64,000 nucleotides of DNA from Pseudomonadota bacterium (GCA_002747435.1 PDPH01000050.1:1-64000); one strand, 5' to 3'. Positions 30,686-40,571 are shown, counted from the first letter of the stretch. The notes: a model not told the origin generated them from the sequence alone. Numbers and translations: made by a program.

Positions 30686-31036
30686 TCAGGAAGTAGAGTG
30701 ACTTTTCACATCAATGACCAAACCTTCAGCCTGATCCAATTGTATTTGCTCCAATTTATGTCCGAGCATAAAAGCACGCCCTTGCCGCCGCTCATAACCC
30801 GCCAAACTAAATTCAAAGGCATAAATCCGCCGAAATACCATACGCCCCCGTGCATTTCGCGCCGGACGCAAACTTTGTAGGGCAACGGTTTGATCCAACA
30901 ATTGTGCGCCAATATCACGACAAGCACGTGCAGCGGCCTGAATAGCCTGCTCCCGACTACGTAAACTACTGATCCAAAACCAGATCAATAAGCCAACAGC
31001 CAATAAAACCAATAAATTTTTCATCATTTTAATCAT
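30686..31036 (-). CDS. DUF3301 family single-pass membrane protein
   Basis: 116 residues. One N-terminal membrane segment (about 6-24), then a cytoplasmic part with RACRDIGAQLLDQTV and an RIYAFEFSLAGYERRQG stretch. This matches DUF3301, small proteins widespread in gammaproteobacteria with no assigned function. Several methionines occur at the N-terminus (positions 1, 4, 5), so the exact start is uncertain by a few codons. It is divergent from hemC and lies 33 bases upstream of ispH. Confidence 0.85.
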   Translation of the reverse strand: MIKMMKNLLVLLAVGLLIWFWISSLRSREQAIQAAARACRDIGAQLLDQTVALQSLRPARNARGRMVFRRIYAFEFSLAGYERRQGRAFMLGHKLEQIQLDQAEGLVIDVKSHSTS

Positions 31037-31178
31037 CCAATAAAGTGTGATGGACTGTCCAGCAAAATCAAGCTTTTAACAAATACCTGTGTCAGGCTTG
31101 GCTGACCGGCTGGAACTTGTGTTTTTTTTACCGTAAAGTCGAACTTTTCATTTTCATCAACAGAATCCCCCATCCATC

Positions 31179-32111
31179 ATGTCCGAAATTATTCGTATAG
31201 CCACTCGCACCAGCCCCCTTGCTCTTTGGCAAGCCGAACATGTTGCAGCCTGCCTAAAAAACCTACATTCTCACCTAGAGATTGAGTTGGTTGGTATGAC
31301 AACCCGAGGCGATCAAATGCTTGATAGCCCCTTATCCCGTATTGGCGGTAAAGGGCTGTTTGTCAAGGAACTGGAGCTGGGCATGCTGGAAGGCAAAGCA
31401 GATATAGCCGTGCATTCCATGAAAGATGTACCGATGTTTTTCCCTGAAGGTTTACACCTACCTGTGATTATGGAGCGTGAAGACCCACGCGATGCCTTCG
31501 TTTCTAATACTTATACATCACTGGATGACTTACCAAAAGGCGCTATTGTTGGTACGTGTAGCTTACGCCGCCAAACCCAATTATTGTCTCGCTACCCTCA
31601 CCTGCAAACTAAAGACTTGCGTGGCAATATTCATACTCGTCTGAACAAGTTGGATCAAGGTGATTACGATGCCATTATTCTGGCTGCCGCTGGATTGGTG
31701 CGCATGGGTTTTCAAGAGCGGATCACTACTTTACTCAGTCCCGAACAAAGCTTACCTGCGGTGGGTCAAGGTGCACTAGGCATTGAGTGCCGTGAGCATG
31801 ACGAGCGTATTAATCGCTTGTTACAACCCTTAATCCATTCAGAAACCATGATCCGAGTTAAAGCAGAACGTGCCATGAATCAACGCCTGAATGGAGGTTG
31901 CCAAGTACCCATTGCAGGCTATGCTGAACTGCAAAAGGAAAACTTACGTCTACGTGGTTTGATTGGCTACCCCGATGGTTCAGCCTTGTTTAGTGCAGAC
32001 CATCATGGCTCAGCGCATAAACCTGAAGCATTGGGCATTAGGTTAGCCGAAGATTTGCTTGCACAAGGTGGTGACAACATCTTGCAGACATTAAATATTG
32101 AGTTTGAATGA
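31179..32111 (+). CDS. hemC: hydroxymethylbilane synthase (porphobilinogen deaminase)
   Basis: 310 residues. Joins four porphobilinogen units into hydroxymethylbilane in haem synthesis. The start [15 protein letters not shown], the arginine-rich cofactor-binding CSLRRQTQ (about 128-135) and the dipyrromethane attachment cysteine in [12 protein letters not shown] (about 243-254) are all visible. No clear ribosome-binding site precedes the ATG. It begins the hemCDXY operon; hemD follows nine bases later. Confidence 0.97.
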   Translation: MSEIIRIATRTSPLALWQAEHVAACLKNLHSHLEIELVGMTTRGDQMLDSPLSRIGGKGLFVKELELGMLEGKADIAVHSMKDVPMFFPEGLHLPVIMEREDPRDAFVSNTYTSLDDLPKGAIVGTCSLRRQTQLLSRYPHLQTKDLRGNIHTRLNKLDQGDYDAIILAAAGLVRMGFQERITTLLSPEQSLPAVGQGALGIECREHDERINRLLQPLIHSETMIRVKAERAMNQRLNGGCQVPIAGYAELQKENLRLRGLIGYPDGSALFSADHHGSAHKPEALGIRLAEDLLAQGGDNILQTLNIEFE

Positions 32112-32120
32112 GGTATTCGC

Positions 32121-32912
32121 ATGGCTACCCCGCCTTTGTACGGCTTACATGTTGTCGTTACACGCCCATGCCATCAGGCAGGTAACTTTGTGGACTTATT
32201 ACAAAAAGCGGGGGCTATCGCCCATACCTTTCCTTTATTACAGATTGAGCCTGTAAAACAAGCGCCCACTACGCTAAAAGAGTTAAGCAGAGGCACTTAT
32301 GACCTTGTTATTTTTATCAGTGCCAATGCGGTTATCCACGCCCTAGCTTGCTTGCCCCCTTATACTCATTGGCAAAATACCCGTATTGCTGCCATCGGCA
32401 AACAAACGGCTCAAACATTACAAAACCACCACTTACCTGTTGCTTTATTTCCTGCACAAGGCTTTCGCAGTGAAGACCTACTAGCATTACCCGACATGCA
32501 CAATCTCCAAGCGAAAAACATACTGATTGTGCGGGGACAAGGGGGACGAGAATTTCTGGCAGACAGCTTGCGTGAACGCGGTGCAAATGTGGAATATGCC
32601 AATGTTTACCAGCGCTGTCAGGCTCAGCAGAACAGTCATTTCTTAATACACCTCCACCAGCAAGGCTGGCTTGGTATAATCTGTATTACCAGTAGTGAAA
32701 GTTTAACTCAACTGCTGCGCTTAGTCACACATGACGCTGTTGATACTGGCTGGATTCAAAACATCCCTCTGCTAGTAGGCAGTGAGCGCACCGCTCAGGA
32801 CGCATCGGCTGCTGGCTTTAAACAGATAATTAGCGCAGCTAACCCTAGCGATGAAGCTATGCTACAGGCCTTGCTATACTGGCAAAACCACCATAACAAA
32901 CAAGACGCTTAA
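32121..32912 (+). CDS. hemD: uroporphyrinogen-III synthase
   Basis: 263 residues. Inverts ring D and cyclises hydroxymethylbilane to uroporphyrinogen III. HemD sequences are poorly conserved, but the N-terminal VVTRPCHQAGNFVDLL, the LVIFISANAV segment (about 56-65) and the ICITSSESL motif (about 187-195) are in the expected places. Position between hemC and hemX settles the call. Confidence 0.93.
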   Translation: MATPPLYGLHVVVTRPCHQAGNFVDLLQKAGAIAHTFPLLQIEPVKQAPTTLKELSRGTYDLVIFISANAVIHALACLPPYTHWQNTRIAAIGKQTAQTLQNHHLPVALFPAQGFRSEDLLALPDMHNLQAKNILIVRGQGGREFLADSLRERGANVEYANVYQRCQAQQNSHFLIHLHQQGWLGIICITSSESLTQLLRLVTHDAVDTGWIQNIPLLVGSERTAQDASAAGFKQIISAANPSDEAMLQALLYWQNHHNKQDA

Positions 32913-32914
32913 CG

Positions 32915-34105
32915 ATGATAGACAAGCTTGCACATTCCACCAATGATTACGAACCACCTCAAGAGGCCACACCGCCCTCCAATGTGCCCCCAAAAGAACG
33001 CGGTACAGGTTTTGCGTTGTTTATTGCCTTTACCGCATTGTTTTTTACCGCAGCCGGTATTGCAGCGGGTTACAAACATTGGCAGCGCATGAATGAAAAA
33101 GCCAAAAATAATCAAGCAGCGATTCTCCAGCTTCAGCAAACACTGGCAAGAAAAAGTGATACAACGACCATGCAAAGCTTTGAAAAGCATCTGGAAAAAA
33201 CGCTGAGTGAACTGAAAGCAAGCGTAGCTACCAAACTGCAAAACATGGAATCCTTGCAAAACCAAACAGAACAATTCGCCAATACAGTAACGGCACAAGT
33301 TGAACAAGTCACGCATTTGCAAGCACTGGCTCAACAAGCCGCAACGCCCAATACCACACAAGAATGGAAGCTGGAAGAAGTCGCCTTTTTGCTGAAAACA
33401 GCAAGCTATCAACTGCACCTTGCTAATAATCCACAAGCCGCCATTGCAGCGCTCAAGTCAGCCGATGAACGCTTGGGAGATATTGGTTCTATTAGTTTTA
33501 TGCCAGTACGCCAGCAAATTGGCCGTGACTTAAGCAAGCTAGAAAACATTCAACAAACTGATTTGTTAGGTATATCACAAATCATTTCTAAATTAGCGCT
33601 CAATCTGCCTGCACTAGACTTCACCGGCCAAGTTGTACAGACCAGTACCAAGCCCTCCCCATCAGCAGAATCCAATAGCACACCAGAAACAAGCTCGACT
33701 GAAGACTTGGAAAGCAAAGAACTGTCTATTTGGCAGCAATATAAACAAAATGCCAGTGATTTTCTTGGACAGACTTTTTTGATTACTGAGCTAGATGAAC
33801 CCATTACGACCACTTTGACGACAACGAGCCGTCAAAGTTTGTATCAATTGCTGCAATTAAGGCTGGAAAACTTACGCTTACTGGCTTTACAAGAAAAAGA
33901 TCAAGATTATCACCAACAAGTCGACTTAATCCGCACGACTTTACAAACTTACTACCCTACATCAGCACTACGTCCGCTCTTAGCTCAGTTGGATCAATTG
34001 GATAAGATTAATATCTCACCAGAACAACCTGATATTTCAGGCAGCTTAGTACAGTTGGAAAAAGCCCGTCGTATTTATGACGCTGAACAGGAGCAGCAAC
34101 CATGA
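32915..34105 (+). CDS. hemX: HemX-like membrane protein
   Basis: 396 residues. A short cytoplasmic N-terminus with a Pro/Lys-rich stretch is followed by one membrane segment (about 30-50), a coiled coil (about 60-140) and a helical periplasmic domain. This matches proteobacterial HemX, often annotated as a uroporphyrin-III C-methyltransferase. There is no SAM-binding motif and the methyltransferase label is generally considered wrong. It starts two bases after hemD and overlaps hemY by four bases. Confidence 0.9.
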   Translation: MIDKLAHSTNDYEPPQEATPPSNVPPKERGTGFALFIAFTALFFTAAGIAAGYKHWQRMNEKAKNNQAAILQLQQTLARKSDTTTMQSFEKHLEKTLSELKASVATKLQNMESLQNQTEQFANTVTAQVEQVTHLQALAQQAATPNTTQEWKLEEVAFLLKTASYQLHLANNPQAAIAALKSADERLGDIGSISFMPVRQQIGRDLSKLENIQQTDLLGISQIISKLALNLPALDFTGQVVQTSTKPSPSAESNSTPETSSTEDLESKELSIWQQYKQNASDFLGQTFLITELDEPITTTLTTTSRQSLYQLLQLRLENLRLLALQEKDQDYHQQVDLIRTTLQTYYPTSALRPLLAQLDQLDKINISPEQPDISGSLVQLEKARRIYDAEQEQQP

Positions 34106-35370
34106 TCAGATTTATCATTTTTCTTGGTGTATTAAGCGCTGCCTTATTATGGGTAATGTATGCCTTGCACAGCAATCCCGGAGTAGCTGAAATCAGTTGG
34201 GGTACGCAACACATACAGATGAAAACAGCCATGTTGGTATTCTATATCTTTTTGCTTTTTGCGCTGTTTTATTTCACTATCAATGTGTTAGAAAAAATGT
34301 TTGGTCTGCACAAACGCTTCTATCGCCTACGCGATTTTCGCCTGCACCAAAAAGCAGCTCGTCATCTCAATCAAGGACTAATTCAGTTAACTGAAGGTCA
34401 CTGGGATAAAGCCGAAAAGCTCCTGACCGAGTACGCTGAACGTAGCGAAACCCCTTTACTGAATTATCTAGGTGCTGCACGCGCTGCTCACATGCTGGAA
34501 GCGACAGAACGCCGTGACGATTTACTCAAAAAAGCGATAGAAAGTGACAGTCGCGCCCATATTGCAGTTGGAGTTTCCCAAGCTGAGATGCAATTAGCTA
34601 CCGAGCAATTAGAACAAGCCTATGCCACCCTCCATAATTTGCGTCGCAAAGCGCCTAAAAATGCTTATGTGCTCAAATTACTAGCGAAAGTTTTGTATCG
34701 TCAGAAAAACTGGGAGGCTCTATTGGATTTAATACCAGACTTGCAAAAGCAGAACCTTTTTAACAGTGACAATATGCTAGCCGTCAAGGCAGCTACTTTA
34801 AGCGGTTTATTTGATAAATACGCAGAACAACAACAAGTCGATAAGCTACAAGCTTTTTGGAAGAAATTGCCCAATGTTATTCGCCAACAATGCGATGCTC
34901 TTTGCCTGTATGCGAAAGCATTGCATACCGCAGGCGCAGATACACAGTGCGCGCCATTCATTCAAGCCACTTTAAGCAAACAATGGATTAATGAACTGGC
35001 GGACCTATATGGCCAACTACAGCATAGCCAACTGAATAGTGCGATTCAACAAGCTGAAAAATGGTTGGATCAGCAAGCGGATAATCCAGCTATTTTATTG
35101 CTCTTAGCACGCTTACATCGCCAACAGCAATTGTGGGGCGTTGCTAAGTCTTATTACGAAGCCAGCCTCAATCAATGCCCAAATACCGAAGCTTATCTAG
35201 AATTGGCCGAACTACTGGAAACAATGAATGAAAAAGATAATGCTGAACAAGTCTATCGCATTGGTTTACGTTATGCGATTCGACAACAGGGTGAACGACT
35301 GCGCTTATCTGCCTCGCAAGGTCCCAAACGAAAAGTGGAAACCAACTATCAAGCCGCCCCCACTTTCTAG
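34102..35370 (+). CDS. hemY: HemY-like TPR membrane protein
   Basis: 422 residues. Two N-terminal membrane segments (about 3-21 and 38-60) are followed by a cytoplasmic HemY_N region (RLRDFRLHQKAARHLNQGLIQL) and tetratricopeptide-like repeats to the end. This is the gammaproteobacterial HemY, unrelated to the Bacillus oxidase of the same name. Its role near haem synthesis is not fully defined. Last gene of hemCDXY; it converges with the malic enzyme gene. Confidence 0.92.
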   Translation: MIRFIIFLGVLSAALLWVMYALHSNPGVAEISWGTQHIQMKTAMLVFYIFLLFALFYFTINVLEKMFGLHKRFYRLRDFRLHQKAARHLNQGLIQLTEGHWDKAEKLLTEYAERSETPLLNYLGAARAAHMLEATERRDDLLKKAIESDSRAHIAVGVSQAEMQLATEQLEQAYATLHNLRRKAPKNAYVLKLLAKVLYRQKNWEALLDLIPDLQKQNLFNSDNMLAVKAATLSGLFDKYAEQQQVDKLQAFWKKLPNVIRQQCDALCLYAKALHTAGADTQCAPFIQATLSKQWINELADLYGQLQHSQLNSAIQQAEKWLDQQADNPAILLLLARLHRQQQLWGVAKSYYEASLNQCPNTEAYLELAELLETMNEKDNAEQVYRIGLRYAIRQQGERLRLSASQGPKRKVETNYQAAPTF

Positions 35371-35387
35371 GAACTTTAAGCGCTTAA

Positions 35388-36620
35388 CTATTGTTTCATT
35401 GGCGCACGTGCTACACCAGATTCTACCGCAGCACGTGCGACAGCAGCAGGAACGCGATCACGTAAACGTGGATCCAGTGGCTTCGGAATAATATATTCCT
35501 TACCAAATTCCATGCTACTCGCTTTATAAGCATCCAGTACAACTTGTGGCACAGGCTCATGTGCCAACTCAGCCAAAGCCTTCACCGCTGCTTCCAGCAT
35601 TGCTGTATTGATGGCACTTGCACGCACATCCAGTGCGCCTCTAAACAAGTAAGGGAAACCCAAGACATTATTGATTTGATTAGGGTAATCGCTACGCCCC
35701 GTTGCCATCAAAACATCATCACGGGTTTTAATGGCTAGTGCAGGAGCAATTTCAGGATCAGGATTAGATAAAGCAAATACAATGGGCTTATCTGCCATGC
35801 TTTTCAGCATATCGGAACTCATCAAATCAGGTCCTGACAAACCAATAAAGATGTCCGCTCCCTGACAAGCATCTGCCAATGTACGTAATTCGGTATCTAC
35901 GGCATAAGCACGCTTATATTCATTCAAATCTTCACGCCCTGAATGAATAATTCCTTTGCGATCAATCATATAAATATTATTTTTACTCACCCCCATAACC
36001 GTCAGCAGATTCATGGAAGCAATCGCCGCAGCGCCTGCCCCTAAGCAAACGATTTTAGCCTCTTCAAGCGTTTTACCTTGTATTTCCAAAGCATTTATCA
36101 AACCGGCTGCAATAATAACCGCCGTACCATGCTGATCATCATGGAAAACTGGAATATCTAGCTCTTCTTGCAGGCGTTTTTCAATTTCAAAACAACGAGG
36201 AGCCGCAATATCTTCAAGATTGATCCCGCCAAAGGTACCAGCAATATTTTTGACCGTGTTGATGAACTCTTCTGTATTTTGGGTTGATACCTCTATATCA
36301 AATACATCCACACCGGCAAATTGCTTAAATAACACACCCTTGCCTTCCATCACTGGCTTAGCTGCTAATGCGCCCACATTGCCCAAGCCTAAAACGGCAG
36401 AACCATCCGTGATGACCGCTACCAAATTACCTTTACTGGTATAAAGATAAGCATCTTCGGGGTCACGATGAATTTCTTTAACCGGCTCAGCAACGCCAGG
36501 GGTGTAGGCAAGAGAAAGATCCGACTGTGTTGCGGTAGGCTTGGTAATTTGTATAGCCACTTTGCCTGGGCAAGGCTCGGCGTGATAATTGAGTGCATCC
36601 TGTCTAAGCTTGTGAGTCAT
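35388..36620 (-). CDS. malic enzyme (oxaloacetate-decarboxylating malate dehydrogenase), short form
   Basis: 410 residues. Converts malate to pyruvate and CO2 with reduction of NAD(P). Motifs: LAYTPGVAEP (about 38-47), GSAVLGLGNVGALAAKPVMEGK (about 73-94) with the catalytic tyrosine and lysine region, FHDDQHGTA (about 159-167) for metal binding, and the Rossmann GAGAAAIAS (about 194-202). It lacks the phosphotransacetylase-like C-terminal domain of E. coli MaeB. It is therefore the short bacterial type; NAD or NADP preference cannot be read. Promoter likely in the gap after the terminators at 36673-36743. Confidence 0.94.
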   Translation of the reverse strand: MTHKLRQDALNYHAEPCPGKVAIQITKPTATQSDLSLAYTPGVAEPVKEIHRDPEDAYLYTSKGNLVAVITDGSAVLGLGNVGALAAKPVMEGKGVLFKQFAGVDVFDIEVSTQNTEEFINTVKNIAGTFGGINLEDIAAPRCFEIEKRLQEELDIPVFHDDQHGTAVIIAAGLINALEIQGKTLEEAKIVCLGAGAAAIASMNLLTVMGVSKNNIYMIDRKGIIHSGREDLNEYKRAYAVDTELRTLADACQGADIFIGLSGPDLMSSDMLKSMADKPIVFALSNPDPEIAPALAIKTRDDVLMATGRSDYPNQINNVLGFPYLFRGALDVRASAINTAMLEAAVKALAELAHEPVPQVVLDAYKASSMEFGKEYIIPKPLDPRLRDRVPAAVARAAVESGVARAPMKQ

Positions 36621-36672
36621 ACTCTCCTCCGTCCTAAAAGCAAATCAAAACTAAAAAACATCATACTGTGCA

Positions 36673-36711
36673 GACAATAAAAAAGCGCCTTAAAAGCGCT
36701 TTTTTATTGTC
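36673..36711 (-). terminator. strong terminator downstream of rpmE2
   Basis: A perfect 16-pair inverted repeat (36673-36688 with 36696-36711) around a seven-base loop, with an A tract on one side and a T tract on the other. It can act on either strand. It stands between rpmE2 and the malic enzyme gene and is the second of two terminators in this gap. Confidence 0.85.
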
Positions 36712-36719
36712 TATTTTGC

Positions 36720-36743
36720 AAAAAACCACGGCTTAAGCGCCGT
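36720..36743 (-). terminator. first terminator downstream of rpmE2
   Basis: On the minus strand ACGGC (36743-36739) pairs with GCCGT (36732-36728) around a six-base loop, followed by GG and six Ts. It lies ten bases after the rpmE2 stop. Confidence 0.65.
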
Positions 36744-36752
36744 TATTTACAA

Positions 36753-36998
36753 CTATTTATCACGCAAGAAGCGGCGATTAAATTTATCAATCTGGCCTGC
36801 TGTGCTCTTAACAGACTGCTTACCTGTGTAAAATGCGTGTGATTGGCTAGAAACCTCTACCTTAATCAGAGGGTATTCTTTGCCTTCATATTCAATAGTA
36901 TCTCTGGTCTCTGCCGTAGAGCGGGTCAGGAATGTGAAGCCGCTGGTCAGATCCTGAAATACGACTTCTCTGTAATTGGGATGAATGCCAGGCTTCAT
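36753..36998 (-). CDS. rpmE2: 50S ribosomal protein L31 type B
   Basis: 81 residues from the ATG at 36998, which has a GAGG site and gives the standard MKPGIHPNY start; a start five codons earlier is less likely. It lacks the CxxC pairs of the zinc-binding L31, so it is the zinc-independent paralogue. Its C-terminal tail [14 protein letters not shown] is characteristic. In other bacteria such paralogues replace the zinc form under zinc limitation, often under Zur. I see no clear Zur box. Two terminators follow. Confidence 0.95.
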   Translation of the reverse strand: MKPGIHPNYREVVFQDLTSGFTFLTRSTAETRDTIEYEGKEYPLIKVEVSSQSHAFYTGKQSVKSTAGQIDKFNRRFLRDK

Positions 36999-37076
36999 GC
37001 CGAGTGTCCTCAAAAGATAATCAGGTTATTGTGAAAAGCGCAGTATACTAGCAAATCTTCCGGGAAAAAGTCCAAC

Positions 37077-37592
37077 TTAAAAATGCTCAGTCGACTTAAA
37101 TAAACCTACCCGTAAATCTTTCGCGGTATAAATCTCGCGCCCGTCAACCTCTAGACTGCCATCAGCAATACCCATCACTAAGCGGCGCGTAATAACACGC
37201 TTGAGTGAGATTTTATAAGTCACTTTGGTGGCACTTGGTAAAACTTGCCCAAAAAACTTGACTTCCCCAACCCCCAAGGCGCGACCGTGACCAAGGTTAC
37301 CCAACCATGCCAGATAAAAACCGACCATTTGCCACATGGCATCCAGCCCCAAACAACCCGGCATCACAGGGTCACCGGGAAAATGGCAATCAAAAAACCA
37401 CAAATCTGGTTTAATATCCAATTCGGCCAAGATAGAACCTTTACCATGCTCGCCGCCCTCTTCGCTAATATGGACAATACGATCCATCATCAACATATTG
37501 GGAACAGGCAATTGCGCATTACCAGAGCCAAACATCTCCCCACGCCCACATTGCAACAATTCTTCACGGATAAAACTAGAGGGTCTGGACAT
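37077..37592 (-). CDS. fabA: 3-hydroxydecanoyl-ACP dehydratase/isomerase FabA
   Basis: 171 residues. Dehydrates 3-hydroxyacyl-ACP and isomerises trans-2- to cis-3-decenoyl-ACP, the branch point to unsaturated fatty acids. The active-site histidine is in [21 protein letters not shown] (about 69-89), the FabA version of the hot-dog motif; the aspartate is D84 in GLDAMWQ. The length matches E. coli FabA (172). fabB is not next to it, so the partner synthase lies elsewhere. It follows ubiA by 77 bases and may share its transcript. Confidence 0.97.
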   Translation of the reverse strand: MSRPSSFIREELLQCGRGEMFGSGNAQLPVPNMLMMDRIVHISEEGGEHGKGSILAELDIKPDLWFFDCHFPGDPVMPGCLGLDAMWQMVGFYLAWLGNLGHGRALGVGEVKFFGQVLPSATKVTYKISLKRVITRRLVMGIADGSLEVDGREIYTAKDLRVGLFKSTEHF

Positions 37593-37669
37593 AATTTTTT
37601 GACACTTAAAAGGGTTGAATAAAAAGAAAGGAGCACGATTGTAGCGGAATTAAAGCAAAGCAGAAACGC

Positions 37670-38530
37670 CTACAAAGCAATATAGCTTAGCGCAATACCA
37701 AGAAAAACAACCAAACCGACACGGTTATTATACAAAAAAGCTTGTAAGCTAAACCAACGATCCCTGTTACGTACCAAATACTGCTGATAAACAAACAAAC
37801 TGGCGGCCACACACAAACCTACATAATAAGGCCAGTTTAACGCTTCTATAACACCAACCATGATCAGCAAAAATAAAGTAAGCAACTGCAATAAAGCGAT
37901 CATCAAACGGTCATGCCGACCAAACAAAATAGCAGTCGACTTCACTCCAATTTTAAGATCATCCTCACGGTCACACATGGCATATAAAGTGTCATAAGCC
38001 GTCGTCCAAGCTAGGTTAGCCCAAAATAATAACCATGCACTCAGCGGCGGCCACTCGCCAGTGACCGCAGTAAACGCCATAGGTATAGACCACCCAAAGG
38101 CAGCCCCCAAGTGTACCTGAGGCCAATGGTGATAACGCTTCATAAAAGGATAGGTCACCGCCAGCAACACAGCAACAAACGACATCAAAATCGTCAATGT
38201 ATTCAGTTGCAAAACCAGCAATAAAGCCAGCAGCAATAAAACCAAAAATACACCCAAAGCTTCCTGCACTGAAATAGCACCGGTTGCTAGAGGTCGTCCT
38301 TTGGTACGTTCAACATGCCCATCCACATGACGATCAGCAATATCATTAATCGCGCAACCTGCTGAACGCATCACAAATACGCCCAAACTAAAAATCAATA
38401 GCAAACGCCAGTCAGGCACTGCTTGACTCGCAATCCACAGCGCCCACCAAGTGGGCCACAACAATAACAAAGACCCAATAGGCCGTTCAAAACGGATTAA
38501 ACGTCCATAATGCCGTAAGCGTTCCCACAT
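37670..38530 (-). CDS. ubiA: 4-hydroxybenzoate octaprenyltransferase
   Basis: 286 residues, polytopic membrane prenyltransferase of ubiquinone synthesis. Both aspartate-rich motifs that bind the Mg-diphosphate are present: NDIADRHVD (about 62-70) and [13 protein letters not shown] (about 179-191). About eight hydrophobic segments follow the UbiA pattern. It begins two bases after the [2Fe-2S] protein gene. ubiC is not adjacent. Confidence 0.96.
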   Translation of the reverse strand: MWERLRHYGRLIRFERPIGSLLLLWPTWWALWIASQAVPDWRLLLIFSLGVFVMRSAGCAINDIADRHVDGHVERTKGRPLATGAISVQEALGVFLVLLLLALLLVLQLNTLTILMSFVAVLLAVTYPFMKRYHHWPQVHLGAAFGWSIPMAFTAVTGEWPPLSAWLLFWANLAWTTAYDTLYAMCDREDDLKIGVKSTAILFGRHDRLMIALLQLLTLFLLIMVGVIEALNWPYYVGLCVAASLFVYQQYLVRNRDRWFSLQAFLYNNRVGLVVFLGIALSYIAL

Positions 38531-38532
38531 AT

Positions 38533-38844
38533 TTAATCAAGCATCAGGCGCTGTACAGGCTTGCCATTCAAAAAATGGCTATCAATGATTTCATCCACAT
38601 CGTCCTTGTCTACCCAGCTATACCAAATACCTTCAGGATAAACCACTGCCACGGGACTTAAATCACATCGATTCAAACAACCTGCTGTATTGATTCTAAC
38701 TTGCCCATTTTTATGCAAACCCAGTGCCTTACAACGCTGTTTAGCATAATCACGCATAGCTTGCGTATCAAAATCAGCACAGCAATTCTCGCCATTGCTG
38801 CGTTGGTTAGTACAAAAAAACAGGTGATATTTATAAAAAGACAT
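38533..38844 (-). CDS. thioredoxin-fold [2Fe-2S] ferredoxin-like protein
   Basis: 103 residues. Small thioredoxin-like ferredoxin: ligand cysteines C11 and C21 or C22 ([14 protein letters not shown]), then C56 and C60 ([11 protein letters not shown]). The segment [22 protein letters not shown] is typical of the NuoE/Shethna-like family often labelled (2Fe-2S) ferredoxin domain protein. The electron partner is unknown. Placed tightly before ubiA. Confidence 0.9.
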   Translation of the reverse strand: MSFYKYHLFFCTNQRSNGENCCADFDTQAMRDYAKQRCKALGLHKNGQVRINTAGCLNRCDLSPVAVVYPEGIWYSWVDKDDVDEIIDSHFLNGKPVQRLMLD

Positions 38845-38853
38845 GCCGCCCCC

Positions 38854-39222
38854 TTAGATATTATCCTCCAACTGCCCCAAAGTGACTAAAGTGCCGTTCA
38901 CAGTTGCACCTTCTTCCACCAACATTTCGGAGTAATGGATATTACCGACCACCTCAGCCGTGGACTTCAGCGTCAAACGGCGAGTAGAAAAAATATCACC
39001 CGATACTTTCCCGGACACCACCAGATTAGGTGAACGTATTTCCCCGATCACTTCACTATGTTGTTGTAAGTATAATGATGCCATAGACTCGCCGGGGGCA
39101 ACGATATTGCCATTGACCCGCCCTTGCAGGTAAAGCTCACCTGAAAATGACACATCTCCCACAATCTCTATATCGGCTTCAAACAGCGAAGCGGAACCCG
39201 CCACACTAGCCTTTTTCGACAT
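38854..39222 (-). CDS. bactofilin family cytoskeletal protein
   Basis: 122 residues. The central region has the regular six-residue beta-helix spacing of bactofilins (DUF583), with Gly/Val alternation from about 18 to 108. Bactofilins self-assemble into filaments that position cell-wall enzymes or other proteins at poles or along the cell. Starts after GGAGAAACAGGGT. The membrane-anchored coiled-coil gene immediately upstream may encode a partner. Confidence 0.93.
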   Translation of the reverse strand: MSKKASVAGSASLFEADIEIVGDVSFSGELYLQGRVNGNIVAPGESMASLYLQQHSEVIGEIRSPNLVVSGKVSGDIFSTRRLTLKSTAEVVGNIHYSEMLVEEGATVNGTLVTLGQLEDNI

Positions 39223-39270
39223 ACCCTGTTTCTCCTTATTGTTTCCGCCTTGCTACAGACTCTCGATTAA

Positions 39271-39657
39271 TCATGAACGTAAACGGTCAAGCTCCTGCTT
39301 GAGAATAGCTATGGTATCATCACGCTCCTGCAAATCATCCATTAATGCATTGATACGAGCTTCATTTTGCTGCAACTGCTCCAATACATCGCCACGCTGT
39401 GCCAATTCGTCTGCCTGTTTCCACTGCACTAGTTGCTGTTGAACATCGTGTAACTCACGTCGCAAACTAGCATTATCACGATGACATTGCTCCAGACGAG
39501 TGCGCGCACCAAACGGGTCTAGCTCTGTATCAGAAGGCATAGGCAAAACAGTTTCTTGAGCGGTCTCCGTTAAACCACGCGACCACCATCCTAAAATCAG
39601 CCCAATAAAAGCGGCCACCCAAATAATCAAAAATATCTGTCCAACCAGATAAATCAC
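39271..39657 (-). CDS. membrane-anchored coiled-coil protein of unknown function
   Basis: 128 residues from a GTG start with a good GGAGAAGG site. One N-terminal membrane segment (about 4-26), a short linker rich in acidic residues and a coiled coil (about 55-127). I do not recognise a family. It lies 48 bases upstream of the bactofilin gene on the same strand, and an anchoring or partner role for the bactofilin filament is possible (inference). Confidence 0.75.
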   Translation of the reverse strand: MIYLVGQIFLIIWVAAFIGLILGWWSRGLTETAQETVLPMPSDTELDPFGARTRLEQCHRDNASLRRELHDVQQQLVQWKQADELAQRGDVLEQLQQNEARINALMDDLQERDDTIAILKQELDRLRS

Positions 39658-39851
39658 TGTCCTTCTCCCCGAATAAGGTACTCAGCAAACAAGCCTGGAT
39701 TTGTGTTATTCTTATCCAGTTCGGTTAAGCACATAACACCAGCACTTTACCTTCCTACCATTATTTTACCAACTAGTCATAAAAAGTAATGCTATCATTC
39801 ACAGAATCAACTATAAAATGGTCGTATTCAAAAGCTTGATAGCACCCGACA

Positions 39852-40571
39852 ATGTTAGAATCATTATTTGCAGAAAAAAATACACCAGCAATGCCTAGCT
39901 TACCCACACAGTTCCTGTTGGATGAGGAGTATGCTATTCAATTGACGGATCAGTATGACCCCAATAGTACTTGGCGTTTACTGTCTCACCAAGTAAGGCG
40001 TTATCCCTTGGATTTGCGTGCACATGCGCGACGTGTTTTGTTGGCTTGTAAAACCGACTTGCAAGAACGTTTAGCGGGTAGTCTGTTGGACTTATTCTTA
40101 GCTCTGCGTGGTAAGACAGGCTCAGCCCTGAAACAGCGCTTGCTAGAACAAGCCGCGCCACATTTAAATGAGAATGAACAAGCCGTATTTGCGCAGTGGC
40201 TGGAAGATGGTTCAAGCGAACAATCGCTCGGTATCTGGTTTCTTGGTTCAGTGCTATCAACCGGTGAAACCCAAATTCGTCACAAATTGCTTCGTTTAGA
40301 GCTAGCACACAACAATGATCATTATGCCGATCCACTGGCTGAAGTACAGGACTATCTGGCTTATGGTCAAGTTGAGCCTGCTCGTCTTCTGCTGGAACAA
40401 GAAATACTGGCAGGTAGAGGCAATGAGGCCTTGGAACAAGAGTTAATGGGCATCTATCAATCAACCCGTCAACAAGCTGATCTTTATCATTTCCTACATG
40501 GGCTAGCTGAAAAGGGTATGGAGGTAGAGGGAAAATGGATACAATTAAAACAAGAGGCTGAGTCTTGGTAG
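39852..40571 (+). CDS. helical-repeat protein of unknown function, first gene of the GTPase/Roadblock locus
   Basis: 239 residues, soluble, acidic and mostly helical. The pattern YPLDLRAHARRVLLACK (about 51-67) and LAYGQVEPARLLLEQEIL (about 176-193) resembles TPR units and the short C-terminal helical domain of FimV, but no known family is certain. No clear ribosome-binding site precedes the ATG; a second ATG lies 13 codons in. The gene is divergent from the coiled-coil/bactofilin pair across a 194-base AT-rich gap. It heads a plus-strand series ending at 48045 and so is probably part of the same functional unit. Confidence 0.8.
   Translation: MLESLFAEKNTPAMPSLPTQFLLDEEYAIQLTDQYDPNSTWRLLSHQVRRYPLDLRAHARRVLLACKTDLQERLAGSLLDLFLALRGKTGSALKQRLLEQAAPHLNENEQAVFAQWLEDGSSEQSLGIWFLGSVLSTGETQIRHKLLRLELAHNNDHYADPLAEVQDYLAYGQVEPARLLLEQEILAGRGNEALEQELMGIYQSTRQQADLYHFLHGLAEKGMEVEGKWIQLKQEAESW

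Noticed and set aside
32909..33436. Long minus-strand open frame (175 codons) opposite hemX
   Set aside because: It lies entirely within hemX, is rich in Cys and Phe as expected for the reverse of a Gln/Lys-rich coding strand, and has no ribosome-binding site or family match.
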